Source of the DNA: Aphodovivens avicola
GTDB lineage: Bacteria > Actinomycetota > Coriobacteriia > Coriobacteriales > Eggerthellaceae
Direction of reading: 5' to 3'
Assembly (NCBI GenBank): GCA_018712515.1
Contig: DVGW01000017.1
Span: 1 to 8,757, forward strand
Length of the DNA: 8,757 nucleotides
This document shows, piece by piece, positions 1-5,444 of this stretch. The stretch's first letter is position 1. Each line of letters begins with the position of its first letter. The notes beneath the pieces are model-generated. The model had not been told where the DNA came from and searched no databases. It saw only the letters and a program-made list of their open reading frames with translations. Both the position numbers and the translations under genes were made by a program.

Positions 1-1075
1 CGCCGGACGTCGAGCCTGCCTCGCCGCCGACGATCATGAGGAACACCAGCACGTACAGGATGCTGGGAACGAGCTGCCCGAAGTCGGGGATGGTCTGCAG
101 CCCCGTCGAGGTCATGACCGACACGGTCTGGAACAGCCCCACGCGCAGCGCTTCGGGAACGGTCGGCTCCATCCCGCATGCGAACAGCAGCGCCGCGACC
201 ACCGCCGTCGCGGCGATGATGATCCCCAGGAAGGCGGCGGTTTCCGCATGGCGCGCGAACGCGCGGAAGCGGCCCTGCAGCAGCATGAAGTTCAACAGGA
301 AGTTCGTTGCGCCCGCGATCATCAAGATGATGGTGATGAGCTCGATGGCGATGCTGCCGTAAGACGCCAGGGAGTCGGGACGGACGGCGAATCCGCCCGT
401 CGACACCGCCGAGATCGAGATGTTGATCGCGTCGAAGACCGGCATCCCGGCGATGACGTATGCGACGGCGCCGATCAGGATGATCCCCGTGTACAGGACG
501 AGCACCATGCGCGCCGACCCCGCCGTGCTGGAGAGCAAGCGTTCGGTGTGCCCCTCGGCGTTGTACATCTTCAGGCCGTGCGAGTCGCTGACGATGCAGG
601 TGAGGACCAGGATCAGGCCGACTCCGCCCATGTAGTGCATCATGCCGCGGTGCATGAGCACGATCCTGGGGCACGCCGCCACATCCACCACGGAAAGCCC
701 CGTCGTGGTGAGGCCGCTGGTGGCTTCGAATATCGCCTGAGGGATCGTCAGCACGCCGGAGAGCACCAGCGGAACGGCGAACACGGCGATCGCGGAGATC
801 CAGATGATCACGGTGACGCCCGCCGCCTCCGCGCGGGACAGCGTGAGCGCCGCCGCATCGCGCGCACCGAAGAAATAAACCAGGTAGCCGACGAGCATCG
901 CGCAGACGCCGGGGAAGATGAAGCCGGGCGCGAGCCCCGTCTCCTGCGGATAGAACGGCAGGACGGCAAGGGGCACGAGCAGCGCGGCGCCCAAGGCGAC
1001 GAGGGCCAGCCCGGCATACCCCGCAACCGCATGGGCGCTGTTGCGATGGACGTTATGCGATGCCGTGCGCGTCAT
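1..1075 (-). CDS. trkH: TrkH/KtrB-family potassium channel subunit (C-terminus cut by window edge)
   Basis: Membrane subunit of the Trk/Ktr K+ uptake system; it forms the ion pore. The visible 358 residues, starting MTRTASHNVH, contain many hydrophobic helices and the four pore-loop signatures in order: TTTGLS at about 123-128, STGGFA at 225-230, TSTGLQ at 322-327, and GGEAGSTSG at 350-358, where the window ends. Each loop keeps its selectivity-filter glycine. The family motif MGGVGL is at 149-154. Family members are usually 440-490 aa, so about 100 residues lie outside the window. The start overlaps the 3' end of the upstream trkA-like gene by 23 bp in another frame, which indicates translational coupling. 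Both TrkA-like genes directly upstream are its expected regulatory partners. The family call is near certain. The exact start is less so, because no strong Shine-Dalgarno lies right before this ATG. Confidence 0.96.
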   Translation of the reverse strand, partial: MTRTASHNVHRNSAHAVAGYAGLALVALGAALLVPLAVLPFYPQETGLAPGFIFPGVCAMLVGYLVYFFGARDAAALTLSRAEAAGVTVIIWISAIAVFAVPLVLSGVLTIPQAIFEATSGLTTTGLSVVDVAACPRIVLMHRGMMHYMGGVGLILVLTCIVSDSHGLKMYNAEGHTERLLSSTAGSARMVLVLYTGIILIGAVAYVIAGMPVFDAINISISAVSTGGFAVRPDSLASYGSIAIELITIILMIAGATNFLLNFMLLQGRFRAFARHAETAAFLGIIIAATAVVAALLFACGMEPTVPEALRVGLFQTVSVMTSTGLQTIPDFGQLVPSILYVLVFLMIVGGEAGSTSG

Positions 1076-1484
1076 TCCCCATCACCCCGAACGAGGCCTC
1101 CTCGATCAGCCGCGCGACCGTGTACGCCGCGCTGATCACCGATGAGACGCCCAGTTTCTTGAAGACGACGACGTTGCGCGGATCGCTCACAGTGCACACC
1201 TGACGCTCGATGTCGAAATACCGCTGCGCCATCTGGCAGATGACGAGGTTGTCCGCGTCGCTGTCCGACAAGGCGATGATCAGGTCGGACCCTTCGATGT
1301 CGGCATCGTCGAGCACATAGCGCTTCGTCGCGTCGCCGCACACCACCGGCACCCCGTGACGCGACGACATGTGCTCGCACCAGGTGCGGTCGCCGTTGAT
1401 CACGACCACCTCGTTGCCGCCGTCGACGAGCGATTCGACGAGAAAATCGGTGCGGGAGCGCCCGCCCGCGATCACCACTCGCAT
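1053..1484 (-). CDS. trkA: TrkA-like RCK N-domain protein, second of a pair
   Basis: A 143-aa cytosolic regulator of the adjacent TrkH channel. It is a single Rossmann-like RCK domain with no TrkA_C domain, whereas a usual TrkA/KtrA is about 220 aa. The C-terminal half of the fold is canonical: a GDAT motif at 50-53, ALSDSDADN at 71-79, and a run from about 98 to 130 containing SDPRNVVVFKKLGVSSVIS. The N-terminal nucleotide-binding loop is degenerate: AGGRSRT at 6-12 replaces the expected GxGxxG. It may therefore bind nucleotide weakly, or bind another ligand. The start is set by a GAGGAGG site at 1489-1495 that overlaps the TGA of the gene upstream. That gap is 9 bp, so the two genes are tightly coupled. 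I infer that it pairs with the preceding RCK protein in a hetero-oligomeric gating ring. Confidence 0.9.
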   Translation of the reverse strand: MRVVIAGGRSRTDFLVESLVDGGNEVVVINGDRTWCEHMSSRHGVPVVCGDATKRYVLDDADIEGSDLIIALSDSDADNLVICQMAQRYFDIERQVCTVSDPRNVVVFKKLGVSSVISAAYTVARLIEEASFGVMGNDAHGIA

Positions 1485-1493
1485 GGCCCCTCC

Positions 1494-1913
1494 TCACGCT
1501 ATCCGGGACAGACGGCAGAACTCGCCCAGGCACAGGGCATGCGGGCAGATGGGCTCTATGGGACTGTCGTCGAGCAACCCGATGAGGTCCTCGTCCTCGA
1601 TGCGCGCGAACACGCGCTCCACGCCGTAAACCTCGCTGGCGACGCGGCTTATGAAGTAGTTCACCGAATCGCGTTCGGTGCAGGCGACGAGCAGGGACGT
1701 CTTCGCGATGTCGCACTCCTCGAGCACCGCCACATCGGCACCGTCGGAAACCACGGACTCGCCCCCGAACCGCGCCGAAAGGCCCGCAAACGCGGCGGGA
1801 TCCCGGTCGACCACAACGACCGACCAACCGGCGGAGGACAGCCTGTCGGAGACGGCGAGGCCGAACTCCCCGCATCCCACCACCAGCGCCCGCTTGAGCT
1901 TGACCAACGCCAT
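1494..1913 (-). CDS. trkA: TrkA-like RCK N-domain protein, first of a pair
   Basis: A 139-aa RCK domain protein, starting MALVKLKRAL, and first gene of the trk operon. It has an intact dinucleotide-binding loop, GCGEFG at 13-18, and an acidic residue ending strand 2 (VVVVDRD, D36), as in NAD(H)-binding TrkA/KtrA. The remainder (LLVACTERDSVNYFIS at 74-89, then VFARIEDEDLIGLL at 101-114) follows the family pattern. No TrkA_C domain follows. An in-frame ATG lies 15 bp upstream, but its codon sits on the Shine-Dalgarno itself. The AGGAGG at 1920-1925, 6 nt before the ATG at 1911-1913, selects the start given here. The open frame further upstream encodes an Arg-rich stretch typical of non-coding GC-rich DNA. 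This subunit probably carries the nucleotide sensing that its downstream partner seems to have lost. Confidence 0.87.
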   Translation of the reverse strand: MALVKLKRALVVGCGEFGLAVSDRLSSAGWSVVVVDRDPAAFAGLSARFGGESVVSDGADVAVLEECDIAKTSLLVACTERDSVNYFISRVASEVYGVERVFARIEDEDLIGLLDDSPIEPICPHALCLGEFCRLSRIA

Positions 1914-1919
1914 AGCCGA

Positions 1920-1925
1920 CCTCCT
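1920..1925 (-). promoter_or_regulatory. Ribosome binding site deciding the first trkA start
   Basis: AGGAGG on the minus strand, 6 nt before the ATG at 1911-1913. The alternative ATG at 1926-1928 abuts this site and could not use it. Confidence 0.8.
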
Positions 1926-2059
1926 CATCCGACCGAACCGTCGCCAGCCCCGCCTGAAGGCGCCAGCCCCGCCCGAACGGCGCAACCGACGTATCCGGGC
2001 AAAGCGCCCACGGCGAACATTGCGCAGGTGAGCCCCGCGCAACCACCGGCGATGCGATG

Positions 2060-2088
2060 AGTATAGGGGGCGCGGTGTAAAAATAGTC
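2060..2088 (-). promoter_or_regulatory. Possible trk operon promoter
   Basis: Read on the minus strand, TATACT (2060-2065) lies next to the only A/T-rich patch in the region (2076-2095, which includes TTTTTACA). No good -35 sits at 16-18 bp; TTTACA is only 10 bp away. Transcription from here would give a leader of about 140 nt before the first trkA gene. The support is the -10 hexamer and position only. Confidence 0.3.
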
Positions 2089-2149
2089 TTAAAGTCGGGC
2101 GACGCCTATTGGCGCACGGAAGGGTACGCGCAAACGCCCACACGTCTTT

Positions 2150-2228
2150 CACTCGCGCCGATCCTCGACCGAAATGCGGAATTGAACGGCAAGTTATTCC
2201 GCATTTCGGTCGAGAATCAACGCGAGCA
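2150..2228. repeat. Long palindrome, copy 1 (upstream of AbiEi-nuclease gene)
   Basis: Perfect 19-bp inverted arms at 2164-2182 and 2196-2214 (left arm begins CTCGACCGAAATGCGG) enclose a 13-nt loop, TGAACGGCAAGTT. The pairing continues outward to CTCGCG (2152-2157) and CGCGAG (2221-2226). The intervening mismatches are all C-A on the plus strand, so they become G-U pairs in minus-strand RNA. The same element, with one base changed in the loop, recurs at 3524-3584 on the other side of the gene at 2370-3443. Confidence 0.95.
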
Positions 2229-2369
2229 GCGTCAGGAGCTCCTTCAGGTCGGGCGAGCAGTTCACCGATCCGTTACGTTTTCCGCCGCCGACCAGTGCCC
2301 GTGAGAGAATCGCATTCCCGCAAATTCGGCCCACCGAGCGCTCCGAGCGCGGATTGGAGGCGAGACGCG

Positions 2370-3443
2370 ATGACTCGAGCACGCGATCCCCGGACAGAGG
2401 GGTTCCTGACGCGATCCGAAAAGCTCGGCGAGTTTGCCGCGACATTCGATCCCGCGCTTCGACATAATCTTCGCTATCGCATCGAAAGAGGCGAGGTCAT
2501 CAAGCCCGCTCCGGGCGTATACGCGCGAAGATCCTGCTGGGAGAGCCTCTCGAAGCGAGAAGGGGCGTATCGGACGATCGCGGCGCTCCAACGTATCCAT
2601 CCCACCTGGACGTTCTGCCACAATTCGGCCGCCGTCGCGCTCGGGCTCCCGATCGCACTCGACGATCTTGACTCGGTGCATATCGCAGTAGACCCCGCGC
2701 AACGGGGCCGCTCCACGAAAGGGGTGATCCGGCACGTCGTCGAGAACGATCGGCCCATTGTCGTAAGAGGGATCAGAACCACGTCGCTGGAGCGCACCGT
2801 GTTTGACTGCATGAGAATCGCGGACTTCGGAATGGCGGTCGCTATTTCAGACTATGTGCTTCGGCAAAGCGAGATCTCCAAAGCCCTCCGCGGCAAGGCC
2901 AAACAAAGCAGAGACCGCTACCTCGCTTATTTCAGCTCACTCGGCATGCGAAAACTGAAAGGGGCGCGCCGGGCATCGATCGCCATGCTCTACGCTGACC
3001 CGAGAAGCGAAAGTGTTGGGGAGTCACTCGCACGCGCCACGATGATCGAGATGGGGTTCGCCTTGCCTGATTTGCAGAGAACGCTGCCCCACCCTTTGGA
3101 TCCCGGCAAGACGTTCCGCGTGGATTTTTGCTGGCTGCGGGAAGACGGAATGCGCATCATCGGCGAGTTCGATGGCGCGGTGAAATACGAGAATCCCGAG
3201 ACGAGAGGCGGCGTCTCGGCATTGAAGGTGCTGGAAGAAGAACGTCGCCGCGAGTCCTTGCTGTCGGTATACGGAATGCCCATAGTGCGTTTCTCATACA
3301 AGGATGTGATGAACAAGGGGTATTTCGCACGACTCCTAAGACGTTTCGGAGTGCCGGAACGCGAGGAAATGGCGAAGGCATTTCGCAGGATCGCAACCGG
3401 AGGGGTGCCTTCAGCGCTGACCTTCTCCATTGCGGAATACTAA
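2370..3443 (+). CDS. AbiEi-like winged-helix protein fused to a Vsr/DUF559-like nuclease domain
   Basis: A 357-aa protein, starting MTRARDPRTE. Residues about 10-170 resemble AbiEi-type antitoxin proteins: a winged-helix stretch ending GEVIKPAPGVYARR (41-54), then CHNSAAVALGL (83-93) and GIRTTSLERTVFDC (134-147). Residues about 215-330 look like a Vsr/DUF559 PD-(D/E)XK fold. Candidate catalytic residues are D252 (FRVDFCW), E266 and D268 (GEFDG), K272 (VKY) and the helix EEERRRESLL with E295, followed by GMPIVRFSY. The ATG is chosen for GGAGG at 2356-2360, 9 nt upstream. The frame stays open to 2109, but that part overlaps the palindrome and has no ribosome site. AbiEi normally represses an operon with the toxin AbiEii; no such partner is here. 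The gene is less G+C-rich than its neighbours and is bracketed by matching palindromes, which suggests acquisition. Defence or DNA-processing roles are inferred; no activity is shown by sequence alone. Confidence 0.82.
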   Translation: MTRARDPRTEGFLTRSEKLGEFAATFDPALRHNLRYRIERGEVIKPAPGVYARRSCWESLSKREGAYRTIAALQRIHPTWTFCHNSAAVALGLPIALDDLDSVHIAVDPAQRGRSTKGVIRHVVENDRPIVVRGIRTTSLERTVFDCMRIADFGMAVAISDYVLRQSEISKALRGKAKQSRDRYLAYFSSLGMRKLKGARRASIAMLYADPRSESVGESLARATMIEMGFALPDLQRTLPHPLDPGKTFRVDFCWLREDGMRIIGEFDGAVKYENPETRGGVSALKVLEEERRRESLLSVYGMPIVRFSYKDVMNKGYFARLLRRFGVPEREEMAKAFRRIATGGVPSALTFSIAEY

Positions 3444-3497
3444 CCTGCCCAGAAGGCGGCAAAACGGCAGGTGCCGGATCGCATCAATCGCCATACC

Positions 3498-3516
3498 GAA
3501 ACAGCACGAAATGCCG
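3498..3516. repeat. 19-nt dispersed motif, copy 1
   Basis: GAAACAGCACGAAATGCCG matches 17 of 19 bases at 4204-4222. It directly adjoins palindrome copy 2 and contains CGAAATGC, which is also present in the palindrome arms. It may be a decayed or satellite part of the same repeat family. Confidence 0.5.
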
Positions 3517-3523
3517 AACGAGC

Positions 3524-3584
3524 CGGTTCTCGACCGAAATGCGGAATTGGACGGCAAGTTATTCCGCATTTCGGTCGAGAACCG
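3524..3584. repeat. Long palindrome, copy 2 (downstream of AbiEi-nuclease gene)
   Basis: Perfect 24-bp inverted arms (3524-3547 and 3561-3584) enclose a 13-nt loop, TGGACGGCAAGTT. The inner 19 bp of each arm and 12 of the 13 loop bases equal copy 1, and the loop shows that both copies point the same way. Weaker similarity continues on both sides (for example GCGAGC after the right arm in both copies). An outer ATGCCG (3511-3516) can pair with CGGCAT (3594-3599) across an internal loop. It lies between convergent genes but lacks a T-run, so it is not a classical intrinsic terminator. Confidence 0.95.
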
Positions 3585-3594
3585 CCAAGCGAGC

Positions 3595-3624
3595 GGCATC
3601 TGCTACCGGATGATGGCGGATGCC
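3595..3624. repeat. Hairpin between convergent genes
   Basis: GGCATCTGC (3595-3603) and GCGGATGCC (3616-3624) can pair over nine positions with one T-G wobble and a 12-nt loop. It lies 43 bp beyond the stop of the VOC gene, directly beside palindrome copy 2. There is no T-run on either strand. It could be a 3' processing or stability element, or part of the same repeat; the function is unknown. Confidence 0.5.
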
Positions 3625-3666
3625 GACGTATTCGTTCGGGGGCGAAATCCAAAGCCAGCCGCGACG

Positions 3667-3990
3667 CTACTTCTCCTCGTAGAGCTCGATGATGGCGTCG
3701 TCTTTGACGACGAACGCCAGGCGCACGTTGTCGCCCAGGCTCTCGGGGCCGAAGATCACGCGGTCGGCGTCGGCGATGTAGTGCTCGATGTCGTCAACGG
3801 CGTAGGCGACGTGCGGCTGCTTGGAGAGGATCTCGGGGAAGCGCGTGCCCTCCTCGAACTTGAGGTACTCGATCTTGTAGTCGTAGGCGTCCACGCTCTC
3901 GTTGACCCAGAAGCCGCCCCACTCGTTGTAGACCATGCCGGGCTTCTTGTTGAGGACGGGGATGCCGATGTGCATGTAGGTTGCGGACAT
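3667..3990 (-). CDS. Small VOC (glyoxalase-fold) protein, last gene of the DhaK/aldolase cluster
   Basis: A 107-aa protein, starting MSATYMHIGIP. It has the paired beta-alpha-beta-beta-beta look of the vicinal-oxygen-chelate superfamily. Likely metal ligands, by position, are H7 in the first strand, E41 (KIEYLKF), H60 (QPHVAYAVDDIEHYI) and E102 (AIIELYEE). Family members are commonly 120-140 aa, so this is a short form. VOC enzymes act on carbonyl, thiohemiacetal or sugar-epimer substrates; the actual reaction here is unknown. The start is fixed by AAAGG at 3997-4001, 6 nt before the ATG. The open frame upstream runs through a tandem repeat and is not coding. It follows dhaK on the same strand after 236 bp of repeat-filled spacer, so it may be co-transcribed. 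A role in detoxifying or isomerising an aldehyde made by the aldolase is possible but inferred. Confidence 0.86.
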   Translation of the reverse strand: MSATYMHIGIPVLNKKPGMVYNEWGGFWVNESVDAYDYKIEYLKFEEGTRFPEILSKQPHVAYAVDDIEHYIADADRVIFGPESLGDNVRLAFVVKDDAIIELYEEK

Positions 3991-4011
3991 GGGAGACCTT
4001 TCTCTTGTCGG

Positions 4012-4200
4012 ATCGCCGCGCCACCGCGGGTGGGCGGCGCGGCGATCAGGAGGTGCCGCCGAGGATGGACGGCTCGACGTTCGAGGACGCCGCCGCTGGT
4101 GGGCGGCTCGACGTCCAGAGCACCGCCGCGGATAGGCGCCGCGGCGCTCGGGGGGATGCCGCCGCGTGCGGGCGGCGCGACGTTCGAGCGCGCGCCGCAT
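4012..4200. repeat. Degenerate 33-36 bp tandem array between dhaK and the VOC gene
   Basis: Imperfect units begin with GGGCGGC or a variant at 4032, 4067, 4101, 4134 and 4170 (spacings 35, 34, 33, 36) and carry a later CCGCCGC block. Three units share TCGACGTTC, TCGACGTCC or GCGACGTTC. The array is very G+C-rich and both strands can fold into many GGC/GCC stems. The frames across it give only Arg/Pro/Ala-rich translations. It fills nearly the whole spacer, so no further gene is there. Confidence 0.75.
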
Positions 4201-4203
4201 TCA

Positions 4204-4222
4204 GAGACGGCACGAAATGCCG
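4204..4222. repeat. 19-nt dispersed motif, copy 2, small hairpin 3' of dhaK
   Basis: GAGACGGCACGAAATGCCG matches 17 of 19 bases at 3498-3516. Here it forms a short stem (CGGCA/TGCCG with a 5-nt loop) five bases after the dhaK stop on the minus strand. The stem is too short and has no T-run, so a terminator role is doubtful. Confidence 0.5.
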
Positions 4223-4226
4223 GAGG

Positions 4227-5222
4227 CTACTCTTTGAAGAACACGGGCGTGTGCGCCGGCGTGTTCCACAGGCGGAGGAACTCGTCGTCCCACTTGGCGA
4301 TGTTCATCTGGAAGCCGCCCGCCTCCTGGACGGTCAGGATCTCGCCCACCATGTTGGCGACGACCTCGATGCCGAGGCCCTGCAGGTACTCGACGGTGTC
4401 CTTGTAGAGGATGAGCTGCTCCATCATCGTGGTGGCGCCGCATCCGTTGATCATGACGAACGCCTTGTCGCCGGACGCCAGGCTCAGATGCTCCACCAGC
4501 TTGGGCGCGATGAGCGCGACGGTCTCCTTGGACGAGGCCATCGGCACGCGCACGCCGCCGCCCTCGCCGTGCTGGCCGGCGCCGATCTCCATCTGGTCGG
4601 TCTCTCCCAGATCGCCGAACGACATGCCGTTTTGCGGATGCGTCGCGTCGGTGGACTTGACGGTGATGGATGCCATGTTGTCGGCGTAGCGCTGGGCGAT
4701 GTCGGCGACCTCGTCGAGTGTCTTGCCCTCGGCGGCGGCAGCGGCGGCGATGTGGTAGACCGGCACGCAGCCCGCCAGGCCGCGCTGGTTGTCCTCGCGC
4801 TCCTCGTTGTAGCGGATCTCCTCGCCGGTGACGACCTGGCGCACGTTCATGCCGGCCTTCTTGGCCAGCTTCATGGCCTGCTTGCCCGCCAGTTGGTCAC
4901 CTGCGTAGTTGAGCGTGAGAAGAAGCACGCCATGTCCCTTGTCGGCGAGCTTCATCGCCTCGAACACCGCGGCGCCGTTGGGCGCGGCGAAGATGTCGCC
5001 GTCGACCTGAATGTCGAGCATGCCCGGCCCGACGAAACCCTTCTGCGCGGGCTCGTGGCCGCTGCCGCCGTAGGTGACGATCGTCACGCGGTCGGCGTCG
5101 GCGAGCGCGCGGCTGACTACCGTGTGGTCGTCGACCGTGAGGATGTCGCCGTAGGCAAGGCCGAAACCGGCAAGCTCCTCCTCGGTGATGGTTTCCTGGC
5201 TGTTGATGAACTTCTTCATCAT
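4227..5222 (-). CDS. dhaK: DhaK-like ketose kinase, substrate-binding subunit
   Basis: A 331-aa homologue of the dihydroxyacetone-binding subunit DhaK, which holds the ketone covalently through a histidine while DhaL supplies the phosphoryl group. The landmark residues fall at the same numbers as in E. coli DhaK: H56 (GGSGHEPA, 52-59), D109 (NYAGDQ, 105-110) and H218 (GQHGEGGG, 216-223). The family's usual HGEPG is HGEGG here, and the usual NYTGDxxNF is NYAGDQLAG, so this is a divergent branch. The C-terminal LWNTPAHTPVF (319-328) resembles the DhaK end. Length is normal. The start is MMKK, with AAGGAG at 5231-5236, 8 nt before the first ATG. It is in the same strand and order as dhaL, 222 bp away, with three hairpins between. 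No dhaM is seen. The substrate could be dihydroxyacetone or another small ketose such as erythrulose; I cannot decide from sequence. Confidence 0.93.
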   Translation of the reverse strand: MMKKFINSQETITEEELAGFGLAYGDILTVDDHTVVSRALADADRVTIVTYGGSGHEPAQKGFVGPGMLDIQVDGDIFAAPNGAAVFEAMKLADKGHGVLLLTLNYAGDQLAGKQAMKLAKKAGMNVRQVVTGEEIRYNEEREDNQRGLAGCVPVYHIAAAAAAEGKTLDEVADIAQRYADNMASITVKSTDATHPQNGMSFGDLGETDQMEIGAGQHGEGGGVRVPMASSKETVALIAPKLVEHLSLASGDKAFVMINGCGATTMMEQLILYKDTVEYLQGLGIEVVANMVGEILTVQEAGGFQMNIAKWDDEFLRLWNTPAHTPVFFKE

Positions 5223-5297
5223 GTCGTACGCTCCTTCTCTCGTGAGCTGGATATGTTCGCCCGCACGGGTGCGCGGGAACGAAACCTGCAGGGCGGC

Positions 5298-5331
5298 GAT
5301 GCGAAAAGAGGACGTTCGCTTTTTCACATTC
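5298..5331. repeat. Tandem hairpin 1 of 3 (dhaL-dhaK spacer)
   Basis: GATGCGAAAAG (5298-5308) and CTTTTTCACATTC (5319-5331) form an imperfect stem. It shares the consensus GAATGnGAAAAAG / CTTTTTCnCATTC with the two hairpins that follow, and a CGCG-containing tail. Confidence 0.6.
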
Positions 5332-5353
5332 CCTCGCGCGCCTGGTTACGTTC

Positions 5354-5388
5354 GAATGAGAAAAAGTGACCGTCCCTTTTTCTCATTC
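5354..5388. repeat. Tandem hairpin 2 of 3 (dhaL-dhaK spacer)
   Basis: Perfect 13-bp arms, GAATGAGAAAAAG (5354-5366) and CTTTTTCTCATTC (5376-5388), enclose a 9-nt loop, TGACCGTCC. This is the best-preserved of three related hairpins in the spacer. On the minus strand, the direction of dhaL-dhaK transcription, the loop reads GGACGGTCA. Confidence 0.88.
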
Positions 5389-5409
5389 CTGCGCGTGGCG
5401 TCTGCGCTT

Positions 5410-5436
5410 GAGCGAGACCCTCCCCTTCTCGCATTC
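5410..5436. repeat. Tandem hairpin 3 of 3 (dhaL-dhaK spacer)
   Basis: GAGCGAGA (5410-5417) and CTTCTCGCATTC (5425-5436) keep a GCGAGA/TCTCGC stem core. Its variable stem position is C-G where hairpin 2 has A-T, a compensatory change that keeps the pair. It ends 8 bp from the dhaL stop codon. Confidence 0.55.
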
Positions 5437-5444
5437 CGGGGGCG

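Larger units (their letters stand above)
1914..2369. other. Divergent intergenic region between trk operon and AbiEi-nuclease gene
   Basis: This 456-bp gap separates genes transcribed away from each other. It holds a leader for the trk operon, which includes a 13-bp direct repeat (CGCCAGCCCCGCC at 1942-1954 and 1961-1973, period 19). It also holds an A/T-rich patch with a TATACT box (about 2060-2090) and the first large palindrome (2150-2228). Open frames across it in all directions are Arg/Pro-rich and have no Shine-Dalgarno, so I see no additional gene. I could not place a convincing promoter for the plus-strand gene. Confidence 0.6.

Noticed and set aside
248..1135. Long plus-strand frames antisense to trkH and trkA (also over dhaK at 3981-5369 and over dhaL and the aldolase at 5545-7014)
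   Set aside because: They are mirror frames of well-recognised minus-strand genes, with Arg/Asp/His-rich translations and no family motifs.
1914..2052. c-di-AMP (ydaO-type) or other riboswitch in the trk leader
   Set aside because: Potassium genes often carry one and the leader is G+C-rich enough to fold, but I could not recognise any conserved riboswitch core.
2311..2335. Possible decayed third palindrome arm (ATTCCCGCAAATTCGG)
   Set aside because: It resembles the right arm ATTCCGCATTTCGG only with several gaps and has no matching left arm, so chance is not excluded.
2109..2369. N-terminal extension of the AbiEi-nuclease protein
   Set aside because: The frame is open, but it translates palindrome copy 1 and GC-rich spacer. 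The family-like sequence and the ribosome site begin at 2370.
3443..3472. Intrinsic terminator after the AbiEi-nuclease gene
   Set aside because: ACCTGCC and GGCAGGT can pair, but the stem is 7 bp, the loop is 16 nt and no T-run follows.
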